A DNA stretch of 64,000 nt, taken from positions 37,967,984-38,031,983 of the forward strand of contig OZ034979.1 in assembly GCA_964030785.1 (NCBI GenBank). The letters run 5' to 3'. A program made the translations under genes and the position numbers. The notes beneath the pieces were generated by a model. It worked only from the letters and a program-made list of their open reading frames with translations, did no database searches and was not told the origin of the DNA. Of this stretch, positions 12,021 to 23,699 are shown in pieces; the first letter of the stretch is position 1, and every line of letters starts with the position of its first letter. Source of the stretch: Siderastrea siderea. Its lineage: Eukaryota; Cnidaria; Anthozoa; Scleractinia; Rhizangiidae.

Positions 12021-12201
12021 CAAGTGTGTTGTTGTCATTTCCTATCTCGGGATAATACATGGTGGATTACATGAGATAGAACCTGGACATTGTGAACGAC
12101 AACCGGACAAAATCACAAACCGCTCTGACCGACAGCAATGAAGCGATACATGATCGAAGAAGACAACGAATGCTGTGATCAAACAAAGAATAAGCTCTTA
12201 C

Positions 12202-12275
12202 ATTCATCACTTTAGAGATTCCAAAGTCAGCCAGTTTTATGTTTGTCTGAGATCCATCCAGCAGAATGTTTCCAC
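12202..12275 (-). CDS. MAP3K-like kinase exon with DFG motif
   Basis: This 74 bp exon of a serine/threonine protein kinase has an acceptor ag at 12277-12276 and a donor gtaag from 12201. It starts with two bases that complete a split codon, then reads GNILLDGSQTNIKLADFGIS followed by KVMN. That covers the end of the catalytic loop (the Asn), beta-7/8 and the Mg-binding DFG. Joined to the exon at 28891-29020 it gives an uninterrupted DIKGGNILLD, as in STE11/MEKK kinases (usually DIKGANILLD). The activation loop and C-lobe exons should lie at lower coordinates but were not found in 1-12200. MAP3K family is well supported; subtype is unknown. Confidence 0.88.
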
Positions 12276-12458
12276 CTGAAATGACCATCAAAATGTTCAA
12301 TACAGTGTTTAGCATTTTATTTTTCCATACCGTATCACAAACAGTAACACAAAGGCAGGAGATGAGAATACAAAAAGCAATCAGCTAGTGAACACTGCAA
12401 GTGATCTACTGCCACATGTGCACATAATTTTTCCCCCCGATTTCTAAGTTTAAAAAGG

Positions 12459-12715
12459 CCACTCGAAAGCTAAGATAATGTAGATTCCACTGTACACAAT
12501 AATTTGGAGTTGAACGGATGCTAAATGACCGAAATTTTATGGCGTGTTTGATTAAGTTAGTGTCAGTTTGTAACGCGATCCAAACGATGTCTTTGTAAGT
12601 ACACAGGGCCAGATAAACCTCTCACGTACATAAATTGCCATTTAGAAGCTAAGAGAATGTAGATTCCAATGTGCGCAATGATTTGGAGTTGAAGAGATGT
12701 TAAATGACCCATGAC
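12459..12715. repeat. diverged direct repeat, ~75 bp copies
   Basis: About 75 bp (agctaag(a)taatgtagattcc... to ttaaatgacc) occurs at 12469-12535 and again at about 12646-12712. Intronic, function unknown. Confidence 0.7.
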
Positions 12716-12988
12716 GTTATATTGTATGATGATCGAGCGGAAGAAAAATTGCGATCGGTTCCCCGCACCAAAGAGAACACATTAAAGTGTACAGGACAGA
12801 TTTTTTTATTTGTCTGATCGAATCTAAATGGCATCCTGATATGAATATCTAAAAAAAATTTCGATATCGATTTTCCTTCCCCGTGCTTTTGCCACTTAAG
12901 AACGTGAAATTTTACTTCCGGTCACGTTAAAAACCGCGCCAAGTTGGAACTAGGGACAGGCATGTTGTGACGTCATTTCAGGAACCGA

Positions 12989-13112
12989 GTCGATGCCAAA
13001 ACATAAACAAGAAAAGCCCGAGGGGCATTTGACCCGCCGTTGTTCTCTCTCCTCTCGGGGTCCAAAACATATCACGGCTACGTAAGATACCAGCCCAAGT
13101 GGTGCAAATTTT
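12989..13112. repeat. dispersed ~115 bp repeat, copy 2
   Basis: Diverged counterpart of 10016-10130. It runs into a second tandem duplication. Confidence 0.55.
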
Positions 13113-13500
13113 TGAATTTGGTAATTTTCCCGCACCTTTTACGTGTTTGCTTTTCTTCCGTCAACCACCCTGTTCTTAGCGTGCGTGACGAAGAGCGTGC
13201 TGAATTATTTTGACCATAGCGTGACTCAGTCTGATCCAAATAGTTATTGCGCCATTAAGATAGGAGCCCAAGTGGTGAAAACTTTTGAAGCTGGTGATTT
13301 ATCGTACCTTTGACATGTTTGCTGCCACCCACCCACCCCCCGCTACGTCTTCTTTGCACCCTTCTCCTTGTGATAACATGAATCCCTAATAGTATGAACG
13401 CCTTTCCCATCCCTCATTCCTTGGTCATCCACCTGTTCTAGCACTCGCGACGAAGAACGTCACGAAATAGTTTGAAAGTAGCGTGACTCAGTTGCCTCAC
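13085..13500. repeat. diverged tandem duplication, ~185-200 bp unit
   Basis: The order agcccaagtggtg, tttgaa.(t/c)tggt, ccacc..cctgttct(t)agc, cgacgaaga, agcgtgactcag occurs twice. I see no gene in 12.3-14.2 kb besides these repeats. Confidence 0.65.
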
Positions 13501-14209
13501 GTTTTTTTAAAGCGAACTGACATCTCAGCGTAATTCTAAATAACAAGGGCACGGAAGTGAGATTTATTGGTAAAGAAAAATTATCCTAAAATCTGAAGGA
13601 AACGGCTATCTACCGAAAAAAGAAACGTCAAAGTGTACTTTCAGGCCATGATTCGATTAATGATTTGGCGAAAGGAAGGAACTTCCCCGAATCGACGTCT
13701 GTGTTTCAATGACGTGCCAAGGCAAGTTAGGCAAATTCATGCCAGCTTCAACTTTGTCCTTGCTCTCGTCGAAGAGAAGTCAACTCCGTCGAATTTCTTG
13801 TACTTTTCCACACAACTTTCCCTAAAGATTTTGGCGAAGCAAAGCAAAACTGCAACAAAAAAAAAATGCTTGCATTTCACCGGCATTGCATTTAGCTCTG
13901 GTCCGAGTAACCCAATTGAATCGGTGCCTTTCAAAGCTTGCTAGGATTTTTGTACTTGCTCTCGTTGAAGAGATTTTTATTGCATTGCATCCCTAGTAAT
14001 TCTCTACACCGTCTTTCACGAAGAATTTGGCGAATCGGTGCTAACCCGTATGTAAGGAATTAAATGTATGTAAACGTATTACCGGTGACAGATGACTATT
14101 CACGAGGAGAATGTCCGGTATTTGTCAGATCGGTTAACTGATAAAATCAATAGCAACTTGAGAACTTTGTTTTGTTTGTTTTGCTGTAATCGGTGACCTT
14201 AGAGAGAAA

Positions 14210-15520
14210 ACCCTGTAGCTTTCCCTCAGCAATACCCTTGGAACGCAAAAGAAAATCCTGCTAAAAACCCAGTTGGACCAAAACTAGAGATAGAGCAACC
14301 ATCGTGCCAGTAGGCTATGGGCTAAAAAGTCAATCCGGAACTAGGACAAAACCACTGCATAAAAATTTCAAATTAAATCTAAAACTGAAACCTCAGTTAA
14401 GGTCAACTAATAATTGTCTACATATTACTGAATGATATAAATCTAGGTCACGACAAGGTGAAAGAAACAAATGTATTAGATAATAATTTGAGGAGAGGAC
14501 AGCCATTGGCACTCCCAGTTGCACAAACTTGTTTATGAAAATTGAAGACCGAAAGAGGGCAAGGGTCGTTTTTCAAACAAATTTTCTTGCCATATGTTCC
14601 TGTATATGATAAAACCAAGAAAGAAATCATTTCTATGTCGGCTGGAAAATCTGTGGATATGAGTGATATAAATCATGGACACAACATCGTAAACTAAAAC
14701 TTAACCCTATTATGGGAAGCGAAAACAGGTTTAAAAACCTACAGACACGCTTGAATGAACAATCTAATTTATGCAAATTGCTATCTTAAACACGTCGTTA
14801 TAAATTTCAAAAACCATATGTTCCTGCATATGATAAAACCAAGAAAGAAATCATTTCTATGTCGGCTGGAAAATCTGTGGATATGACTGATATAAATCAT
14901 GGCCACAACATGGTAAACTAAAACTTAACCGTATTATGGGCAGAGAAAACAGACACGCTTGAAAATGAACAAACTAATTTATGCAAATTGTAATCTTAAA
15001 CACGTCGCTATAAATTTCAAATTACCAAACAAAGCTGTTTCAAAAACCTTACAAAGTACAGTCAAAATTATCCATATCAGGCACAGATACAATCTTTTCA
15101 ACCAACATCTTGCTCAAAGATACATAACCAAAACAGCTGTTTCATAAGACAAATCATAAAAGAACAAATTGAACTACAGTTTCTTGTCAACAAGTCTATT
15201 TTTGGAACGAGGTTGTTTTTGTCACATTCCACCGTTGGCCACGACAAAGTTCACCCATACCTGCCCTTACAATAGCTTTTGGAAATTAGCATCCATTCCA
15301 CTACACTAAGCCTTTACTCAAAATATAATATTCGAAAGGAAAAAGTAGAAAAGCACATTTGCGCTGAACCTTTCCGTCCCCATATGTACATTCAACATGG
15401 CCGGTAAGCTTAACCTTGTCTGACTTTCAGCTTCAGTAAGCGGATTCTAACCAGCTCTTTCATTGGTAGAATGTACTTTTAACTTAGTAGCTTCAATCTG
15501 ATTAGTGCCACATAGTGCCA
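14210..15520. repeat. 1.3 kb dispersed repeat family, copy 1
   Basis: Matches 49777-51108 in the same orientation, from agctttccctcagcaa to tgattagtgccacatagtgcca. This copy has an internal duplication of about 240 bp (ccatatgttcctg.atatgata at 14589 and 14813) and lacks about 245 bp present in the other copy. I found no coding domain, TIR or LTR; it may be a fragment of a larger element. Confidence 0.8.
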
Positions 15521-15544
15521 CATAGTGCCACATAGTGCCACATG
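15505..15544. repeat. 10 bp tandem repeat (catagtgcca)x4
   Basis: Four perfect copies of catagtgcca at the right end of the 1.3 kb repeat. The other family member has the unit only once, so it expanded here. Confidence 0.9.
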
Positions 15545-15548
15545 AATT

Positions 15549-15667
15549 CCCCGGGGGGTGCCTCCCATCTGAAAGGTGTATGGATGCTCGTCGTCTCGCG
15601 TTCTCTTTAATTCAAATTTTCCGACGACCATTCCGCCCGTCTCACATGGGACTCCCCCCCCCCGGAT
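15549..15667. mobile_element. short MITE (cccgggg...ccccggg family)
   Basis: Ends ccccggggggtgcctcccat and atgggactcccccccccgg form a TIR. Internal tggatgctcgtcgtctcgc matches the better copy at 53383-53800. This one is deleted internally to about 120 bp. Confidence 0.75.
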
Positions 15668-15672
15668 AAAAA

Positions 15673-15716
15673 ATACACGCATGCATGCACGCACACACAC
15701 ACACATACACATACAT
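15673..15716. repeat. CA-rich microsatellite
   Basis: Imperfect (ac)n/(catg)n run. Confidence 0.9.
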
Positions 15717-15835
15717 AGAAAGCGACAAACTTCACGCTGGCTAAGACCTATGTTTTTAACATAAGTCAACAAACATAGAAAGGGACAAACTTCAGTCTGG
15801 CTAAGACCTTTGTTTTCAACAAAGGTCAATAAATC
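15713..15835. repeat. 60 bp tandem duplication
   Basis: Two copies of catagaaag(c/g)gacaaact followed by tggctaagacct(a/t)tgttt. Confidence 0.85.
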
Positions 15836-15839
15836 GTTC

Positions 15840-17530
15840 TTAAACCGTGATATCGTGAGGTGCGGCCCCTAGGCATTCACGACAAATGTTTCAGCCTCTG
15901 GCAAGGGCTCCATTTGGATCGTAACGACACGATGTGCAGGCTACTTGCAGTCTATTTTAATAACAGCGATTCAATTGTCGTTCAAGGTCCATTTTCATTT
16001 TGAATGTTTAATTAGCCTCATCACTGAAGGCAGCGAAATTCAGATATTCACAGGAATCCAGTGACTTCTTTTCCGAAATCGAGAAAATGGACGCCATAAT
16101 AAAAAGAGAAAATTGTCTTGAAGATTCAAAGTTAGCAAAACAAGCTCGACGTCCTCACCAGGGATAGCTAGATCAATCCACCCTTAAAGGACACTTCTGC
16201 TGGAAGACTTAAGAAGTAAAAAATGCCGTTTTACACCCTAGAGTTGCAACGAGGCACGTGTCCTTGGTTTGCACCTAGATTAGACAATAATGCTTAAAGT
16301 TGACAAACTATGGAAAGAGTTGTACAACGTTAATCGAAAGCTGTAAGGGCTATAGACAAAGGAGTAAATTTGCCAACGAAAATCTGTTTTAGAAGTTACT
16401 GTGCTTGTGTCGTTACTGTAGGTGACTTAAACTGGATGAGAATGGAAAATAAAAGGAGAAATAACTGAATAAATAGCGTGTGCAATAACGTGTTTCTACG
16501 ATCTGTAACTACATCATAGTTCTGCCGTGAAAACAGTTAAACAGGTAAGCTTGATAGTGGTTACCAAAATAATTGAGGAGAAAGCGAAATTGTGGTTGAA
16601 TGATTCAACCAGTGTAATTGAATTAATTAGATATCTAATTTGCATAATTTTGATCTAAAATAAAACGATGCCCCCTCAGATAAATTACCCCGAAAATGTT
16701 AATGTTTTGTTTTGATGGGAAATTCAACAGGCAGACATAACTAAAATGACAATTCAACACTGTATCAAGTTCACTTCGCTTCATTTTCCCAGTAATAGCC
16801 TTTATAGTCTGAATGGCGGCCATACTGAAAAATCCCCCCCCCCCTTCCCAGCTGCCACAGATCCTATCCAGATTGCCCCTAATCTTTAAAATGTTCTGAC
16901 GATACCTAGTATTAGTGTGCCAAGTTTCATGCTTTTATCATAAAGTGCAGAATAGTTTCACCTTTCTGCTAGACTAACAGTGGAATTATTTGCAAAAGGT
17001 GCCTATGGCTGTTTAGTCATTCTTGTGGTTGGCATAGTGGATAAACAACAAATAATTATCCAGTCAGTAGCACTTCCATAATTGTTAACTGCATAGGCTA
17101 AGGCGCTTTACTGGCTAACCTAATTCAATTCAACTGTTTTTCATTTCTGGCCATTTATCACGCACCAGCTGAGGAAAAATGTAATACAGTGTCGTGCATT
17201 CTTGTACCAGTTAGAACGAATAATTTATGGTTGCCTTGCGTAAAGGTTTCAGACGATAGTAATGAAAAAATAAGCTACAACGATGGAATCATCAAATGTG
17301 AATTACAGTCGAAATACTCAGCACGTTCCGCCTATTATTTGAGAATGACTTAATTAATTGGGAAGGGATTGCGTTATTGGATTTAAAATTCCACTTTCAA
17401 ATTGAACGCTGACTGGTTTATTATTGACATCAGGCGAATGCTCACGTGCAAGTAGCAGACTGTTGACACGTACGTATCTTTTTTTAACACTTTATTGTAA
17501 CAGTTCACATTTACACAGGTTCACACGACT
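15840..17530. other. intronic, no gene recognised
   Basis: I see no domain or supported exon. About 100 bp near 16850-16960 resembles 19800-19900 (shared tgcttttatcataaagtgca), another small dispersed repeat. Confidence 0.5.
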
Positions 17531-17534
17531 AAAA

Positions 17535-17575
17535 AATAAATAAATAAATAAAGAAAGAAAGAAAAGAAAAAAAGG
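17535..17575. repeat. simple repeat (aaat)n/(aaag)n
   Basis: Tetranucleotide run aataaataaataaat followed by aagaaagaaag. Confidence 0.95.
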
Positions 17576-17708
17576 GGAGAACAAATTTAAGGCGAAGTAG
17601 ACAGAGAGCAGGATAAAAAAGGGAGGAACCCGGCTAAAAAAATACTTAAGCAAAAATTGGTTTTGGATTTACGAAAGGAGGAAATTAAAGTAGTGCAAGA
17701 AGCCACTT

Positions 17709-17901
17709 CTTATACCCCTTATTCCAAAATGGCGGAAAATACATGATTCTTTTGTCTCCATGTTAACTGGCCCTTGTTGCCTCGTTTTAAGCCAAATATT
17801 TCTTTGAATTCTTCGGATGGGATCGAGGCAACAAGGGCCAGTTAACAATGAGACAAAAAGAGTAATGTATTTTCCGCCATTTTGGAATAAGGTGTATAGT
17901 G
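17709..17901. mobile_element. foldback MITE in LINE 3' region
   Basis: About 80 bp arms (ccttattccaaaatggcgga ... tggcccttgttgcctcg) inverted around a 28 bp loop. It lies at the 3' end of the minus-strand LINE remnant. The flanking duplication is unclear. Confidence 0.8.
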
Positions 17902-17959
17902 CCTGGAGAATTTTGCACCATCTCTGGTGAAATTTGTTCTTTGAACCTGTCACCATAGA

Positions 17960-19150
17960 AAATTGTTTTTCAATTTCAAAATCGAATTTCAGCCGTTCCG
18001 CACATTCTCCGATACACGGAGATTACAACAATAGATATAATATCTTGCAAGAAACAAACAGTGGTTTAGTAATACATCATCTTCCTCGCCTCCGAAGCCT
18101 AAACATTCATACATATCTAAAACGTCTGAGGCTGGTATAACATGGATTGAAACGAAAAATTCTTTCACACTTTGCCAAAAGGTTTTTGTTACTGAGCATT
18201 TCCAGTAAAGATGAATTAGTGTTTCCTCGGTTAACAAAGAGCTGTATCCGATATTCGAATTTTGAAGAGAAAGGGGGTCGTTGCTATACGTCTGTGGAGG
18301 AAATTGAACTGGAAATTCCTTAGTTCAGTACCTACTGTGCATATCCTTGGAAGTGAATAAATAAAAGTCCAGTTAAAATACTCCACAGCTTGAAGTTTAT
18401 AGTCTCTTACCCATTTTCCTGACTCTTTTTAGGGCGAGTAGTTTTTTATTTATTAGAATTTCATAAGCTAATTTGGTTGGCTTAGTTGCTGCAGTCAGTT
18501 TTTGTGCTGAAATCCCTTGATCGTTTTCACTTTGTGATTTCATTTTCAAAGTCTTCATGGCGGGCCTTATGGCCGAGGCCACTCCATAAAATTGAAGGAA
18601 GGAAACAGGAAAAAGTTTCTATTCGTCATGACCTCATACTCATCATTCATGAGGTCATGAGGTCTTGACAACCTTACCAGCAATTCTTACTAATGAGTTG
18701 TTCCATACCAGACTACAACTTAAGTCACGTTGGGAGTCAAAAGAATCTCTGTAGTTAAAGTCTGCCCAAATCTCTATACGTTCTTGGAGGAAATTATCTT
18801 TGACATTGAGTTCCGTAGCATCTTTTTTACTCAAGTTCCCAAGAAGAACTAATTTGCCTCCCAATTTAGAAATATGGAAATAAAAAAAAAACACTTCCAT
18901 TTAGATTTGCGCTCATCAAAAATATATTTTAATATCCACGCAATCTTCAAAGATTTATTAAATTCCATATTGTCCAACATTTTTTGACCACCATCGCAAT
19001 AATCAGCTATCATTTCAATCTGTTTAATTTTTTCCCCTTTCCCATCCCAGTTTTGCACAAGGAGTGGTCGGTTTTGTAACCGGGGAGAATATGACACTTT
19101 AAAATTCTTCGGGCGAGGCTTACACCTACAAGAAAGAAATCTAAACGACA
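17960..19150 (-). pseudogene. L1-like LINE ORF2 C-terminal remnant
   Basis: This is decayed coding sequence of the region downstream of the reverse transcriptase in an L1-type ORF2. On the minus strand from about 19100: a block with GGQKMLDNMEFNKSLKIAW, then LGGKLVLLGNLSKKDA and LVWNNSLVRI, then further LINE-like sequence to 18400, and finally a Cys/His segment with EETLIHLYWKC and FW (about 18230-18150), typical of the L1 C-terminus. At least two frameshifts are visible, one at an A-run near 18880, plus stops. The 5' two thirds are absent, as expected for 5'-truncated LINE insertions. Family is clear; clade within L1-like is uncertain. Confidence 0.8.
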
Positions 19151-19900
19151 ATGTATTTCGGCGTAAGTATCTGACCTGATTTGTGTTCGCTCAACAAAAT
19201 ATTAATCGCAAGTACTTTTACACGCGAAGAAGCAGTCTTCTGTTATATAACTGTGAAGAATAATTATTTTCTTAAAAACAAGTGTGCTGTAAATGCATAA
19301 GAAATGTTCCTGAAAATTGAGAAAAATTCCCTGTAATGTCAAACCGACTGAAACTAACAGCCACCAATGGTTTCGTATTTCGCGTGTGAACTTGGCTCAT
19401 GTAAGTAACAAAGCAAACAACATTTGTTACTTGGAATGAGTCTACCGTTGGAAGATTTCGATCTTCGATTTAAAAACAGAATTTTGATTCCAACAATGCA
19501 CTCCATTCCCGTTTAATGAAAATCATTCCTAAATAATGAGCAGAACGCCCAGAGTATCCTGACTGTAATTGAAATTTCTGATTTGCATAAATAATGACTT
19601 CAGAATTATATCTTTCCAATTTTCCTTTCTCAGAATCATTCTATGCTAATTTGATAGCCTGACTTTTATCTTTGAACTTAGTTAAATAGATCATTACGAT
19701 CAGCCACTGTTTTAGACAATTATGCTGTACGTTCCCATACCAAAGAAATATCCCTGGTGGTGACCATTTTGAACAATTACCCCCACTACTCTTACCACCC
19801 TCTCCTGGCTGACACATTATGTTCCTCACAATGTCTAGTATTAACGTGCCCAGTTTGATGCTTTTATCATAAAGTGCAGTACCTACCCCTGATTTGACAC
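19151..19900. other. intronic, no gene recognised
   Basis: AT-rich, no supported feature apart from the short repeat at 19800-19900 shared with 16.9 kb. Confidence 0.5.
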
Positions 19901-19912
19901 TTACCTGCCGGA

Positions 19913-20860
19913 CTAGACCACCAATCTGCCTTGTAAGAAACGATTTGGTGTTAAAGGAGTTTTGTCAGATGGATTTGCGGTCTGGTAGGTTATTGGCCTT
20001 GAGTTAAGTAGAGATTCAGCTCCGATGAAAGCCGTTATAAGTTCTTCATTATTAACTACGGCCTCTTGAAGAAGTGCATAAATGGCCTTCTTAGCAGCTT
20101 TGATCATTATCTCATGTGCTCCTCCGAAATGAGGTGCTAAGAGGAGGCCAACGGACTCTTTTTTGTCAGAAGAGATGGCAAGCACGACATCTCCAACTTT
20201 TAAATCTTCTTTCACTTCGCTCCATTTTAAATTTGCGCTTTGACCTGGAAGCCATTCTCTCATCCTTGTTGGCCGTTCTTGGCCATCTCTCTAATCCTTC
20301 TAGGCTGTTCTTGGCCATCTCTCTCATTCTTCTTGGCTGTTTTTTGGCGGATCTTTGTTTTATCGTGCTTGCCGAATAACTCACGAAGCTCTCTTTCTGC
20401 GCCAATGAAATTAGTTTCACGGTCGCTGACTATCTCCTGCGGTAATCCTCTCCGATAAGCCATTCTGATAAATGTATTTAAGAAGCCATCGGTCTCCAGC
20501 ATGAAGGCCACCTCACAATGAATGGTGCGGCAAGCTAGGCATGTGAAAAGACAGAGCCATCGCTTTTGACGTTTCTTTCCTCGTCCTTGCACCGTAATAA
20601 ATGGAGCTACAAAGTCAACTGGTGTTTGAGCGAATGCTCTCATTGAAAATCGGAGACAGACTTTTGGGAGTGGTCCCATGATTTGAATGACGGCTTTTCC
20701 TTTTCATCTGTGCATTCATAGCATTGGTTGTCCCACTCTTGGATCTCTTCTTGGGCTGAAATAATCCAAAAGCGAGCAGACAGATGGGTTTCTAGTTCAG
20801 CTTCCAAAATCTCATCAGGTGTCAATTCTCCACTTTCAGACCACTCAGCGGGCAACTGAC
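19913..20860 (-). pseudogene. BEL-A integrase with misplaced DUF5641 fragment
   Basis: Integrase remnant downstream of BEL-A RNase H. It shows the zinc-binding part (CYEC near 20730), the catalytic core first Asp (TPVDFVAPF) and second Asp (SDRETNFIGA near 20430), and the third motif ([10 protein letters not shown] near 20130). Between the second Asp and the Glu sits a piece that belongs after the integrase: [22 protein letters not shown], the DUF5641 C-terminal domain, at about 20150-20260. It is preceded by three ~32 bp tandem units (20240-20345) that look like copies of its own first codons. The order is scrambled, so the protein cannot fold normally. Template switching or local rearrangement is the likely cause (inference). 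Confidence 0.8.
20244..20345. repeat. ~32 bp tandem repeat in BEL-A integrase
   Basis: Three diverged units of ttggccatctctctaatcc type. The first overlaps codons for REWLPG of the misplaced DUF5641 fragment. Confidence 0.8.
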
Positions 20861-20869
20861 AGTTCTGCA

Positions 20870-23101
20870 GGAAATGGTAAATCTGAGCATGGACCCTTGT
20901 GAATCTTTTCCAACTCGAGAATCTCTTGGGATCCAGTATCCAGGTTCACAAGGTGATGGCCGAAGCGAAGACATTTGGAGCATCGTTTCTCTTCTTTAAT
21001 TCTTCACATGAGGGGGAGATCCTTTTCGACTTTGTTCTTTAGCCAGAGCTCTTCTTCTTCTTTTACGAACGATGGTCCTCGCTACCAGAACTCACTTTCA
21101 GCTAATTGCTTAATGGTTAATCCTCTTGGGCACAAATTGGCTGGATTAAGCGTACATATCTCTACTGGACAGGTTCTGTAAGAAGTTGAATTTCCCAGAC
21201 GCGGTTTGCAACGCCTCCATTTTCATCCGTGTTCAATTGCCTCTTATCCACCACAGGTTGTTGGTGCTGTCAATCCAAAATGCTGCAGTGCTGAATGCGG
21301 TTTGTAACATTTTCGAAACAGTCTGAGTCAGCTGCAACCATATAGCAGCTGCAGACAGTTCCAACCTTGGTGTTCTCATAGAAGCCAATGGAGCAACTTT
21401 GGTCTTGGGTGCGATCAATCGTGTTTCAACTATTTCGTCTTTACAAGCACTTCTTGCATAGGAAATGGCACAAAGGGTATCCTTAGACACGTCTACGAAT
21501 GTGTGAATAGTCATTATAGACGGGCCTTTCTTCGATCTCGGACACCTTTGCACTTGTACTTGTGTTATGCCATCCAACTCCATGGAGCACTGCTGTATCT
21601 TTCTTGCTAAATCCTTGTCAATCTCATCATCCCAGTCACGTCCTCGAGTCCACATTTATTGCAACAGGATTTTACCTCTGATAGAGAAAGGCGTGACAAA
21701 ACCGAATGGATAAAACGGTGATGCTACGTTCCTTCGGGCATTTCTCTTTGTGAGTTGCAGGTCAGCACCAGGTGGTACAGTTCTGAATGTAAATGCAGCA
21801 TTCTGGGTGATCCAATCCAGGTTACCCAAGAGCTTTACTTGAAGGCAAATCATCCTGGTCAATGTCAATTTCGGTAAGGCAATCTTCTTGAGGGATTTCT
21901 CTCAGTACTTTTGTAGAGTTGCTCAGCCACTTCCTGGCATGCATACCAGCTTTGGCCCGCAGCTCTGATAATTGCCGATACAACTCAATGGCGGTCTTCT
22001 CATCAGGCATGAAATCCATAGAATTTAACCATGTATGTAGATTCAAGAACTGTCTCTACTGCAGCCAGAAGTAATTCTTAGTTTCTTCTGGCATGTCCTT
22101 GGATGGTGTACTGAGCTTCAAATGGAGTAGAGCTTTTTCTGAAAATGATTCGCTCAAACTCAATAAACATCCGGACTGCTTTGCATCTCCAAATTCCACC
22201 ACAGAAAACGAAAGTATAGTCGATCGGGAGGACCTATGCAAATTCTCAGGTACATCTGGAGACGTCTGATACGAGGGCCACTGAGTTGCATCTAATTTGA
22301 AGAAGAACGTCTACCAGTTCTTTCTAAAGCTTTGGTCCGGGCAGAATCTGATCGTGTGAAACTCCAAGGTGTTTTGCTGATGCGTCAAATACAATTATGG
22401 TTTTGGTTGTAGCCCTCTCTGAGCGGATGACTGGAAAATGGGATAGAAATCACCCAGGTGTTTGTTCAAATTCATTTTTTCTGGTACCTTTCAAATTTAA
22501 ACCTCCGGTAAATACGACCAATTTGTGCTTTGGTAATCGTTCCCTACTTCAAGATTTTTGGCAGCTTCTCGGTGTTCACTAAGCGTTTCAATGCAATCAC
22601 GTAATTGTCAGATAACGCAGGTCTTTTGCTTTCCCACGGTACTTTGATTTCATATCTTTCGTCTTTCTTCGAACTTAAGTGACCTGAGCGTGTGACCTGG
22701 GCCTGTGACTTGGGCCTTCAGTGGTCAAGACATCGTGCTTGCTAACCTTTATTCCCGAGTTTTCCACTTCCCACAACTTCTTTAGACTTGTGTTGATTTC
22801 ACTGAACACTTGTGGACGAACAAAGAATGTGGATACAAAATTTGCTTTCTGGTGATGTGACCCTTCAGATCCATTGGGACTTCCTATGCAACCCCAGCCA
22901 AGTGGTCCAAGCCTTGCTACCGGTCCAGTGGTGTCTTCTCCATTTAGGTCGACTATTGAATGATGTTGGATTGAGTAGTCTTCCCCCAGACATTATGTCT
23001 ACAAGAATAACAATGGCATCTTTGCACTGGTTCTGGGAACTCAACTGTATGAATTCCAGTTGACCACTTCGTCACTGCTAGTGACATTTCCTGGACACGT
23101 A
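20870..23101 (-). pseudogene. BEL/Pao pol remnant (BEL-A): protease linker, RT, RNase H
   Basis: Minus-strand order matches a BEL polyprotein. At 23060-22800 is the protease-RT linker (PVARLGPLGWGCIG, then VSTFFVRPQVFSEI). RT begins about 22690 (YEIKVPWESKR, ALKRL). Central RT at about 22190-22050 has FERIIFRKSSTPFEAQYTIQ. The catalytic dyad region near 22040 is degraded: the expected YMDDSMDS reads only as ..NSMDF. The RT connection follows (22046-21822), then the RNase H-like part at 21655-21233 (HTFVDVSKDTLCAISYA). Several frameshifts and stops make it non-functional. Its upstream end is cut by insertion of BEL-B and resumes at 26171. It lies in the inferred kinase intron, same strand as the gene. 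Confidence 0.85.
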
Positions 23102-23280
23102 TGTTCGGAACTAAAAGTTACTGTTTTGCTAGCTGCGCGGACATAGGCATGGGTCCAAATTAGTTTTCAGGGGCTTAGACCCCCTGATAATTGTTGTCAA
23201 CTCAGATTTTCCATGTGCTTGGTGAAGTTTTTCGCTCGATATAGTTCGTTTAGTGTTGTGTTAGAAAATAAATTGTTCTA
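23102..23280 (+). repeat. BEL-B 5' LTR
   Basis: Begins tgttcggaactaaaag and ends near aataaattgttcta. Pairs with 25988-26170. I could not match the bases after it to a known tRNA primer site. Confidence 0.88.
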
Positions 23281-23699
23281 CCACATCCTAGCAATTTCTC
23301 GTTTTCTGATGGTTGAGAGCCGTGGGAGATGAGAGTCCATATCACAACTCACACAATCAAGTACACTCGTACGGCAGACTCCCTCGGCTATGCCTCGGGA
23401 GTCCACAACATTTTGATGGCTAGATGACGAAAATTGTGAGAAATAAGAGGCCATACCACAGAAAACAAGAAGAAATTTGATAATTTCATGGTCCTTCGAG
23501 GTCGGATGGTCGGATTCGTCGAGTATCTGTACAATCGAGTGAAAGGGAGAGTTAGTCCTCCATTAACAGCGACTGGCGCCATTACTTTGCTTGGACAAAG
23601 TATTTGGTCCTTTGCGGCGAGTGGCATCATTACTGTGCTTGAATTTGAAGGAGCAGCACAAATATCGGTGCATCAAAAGATGAAGAGCTAACAGCCATA

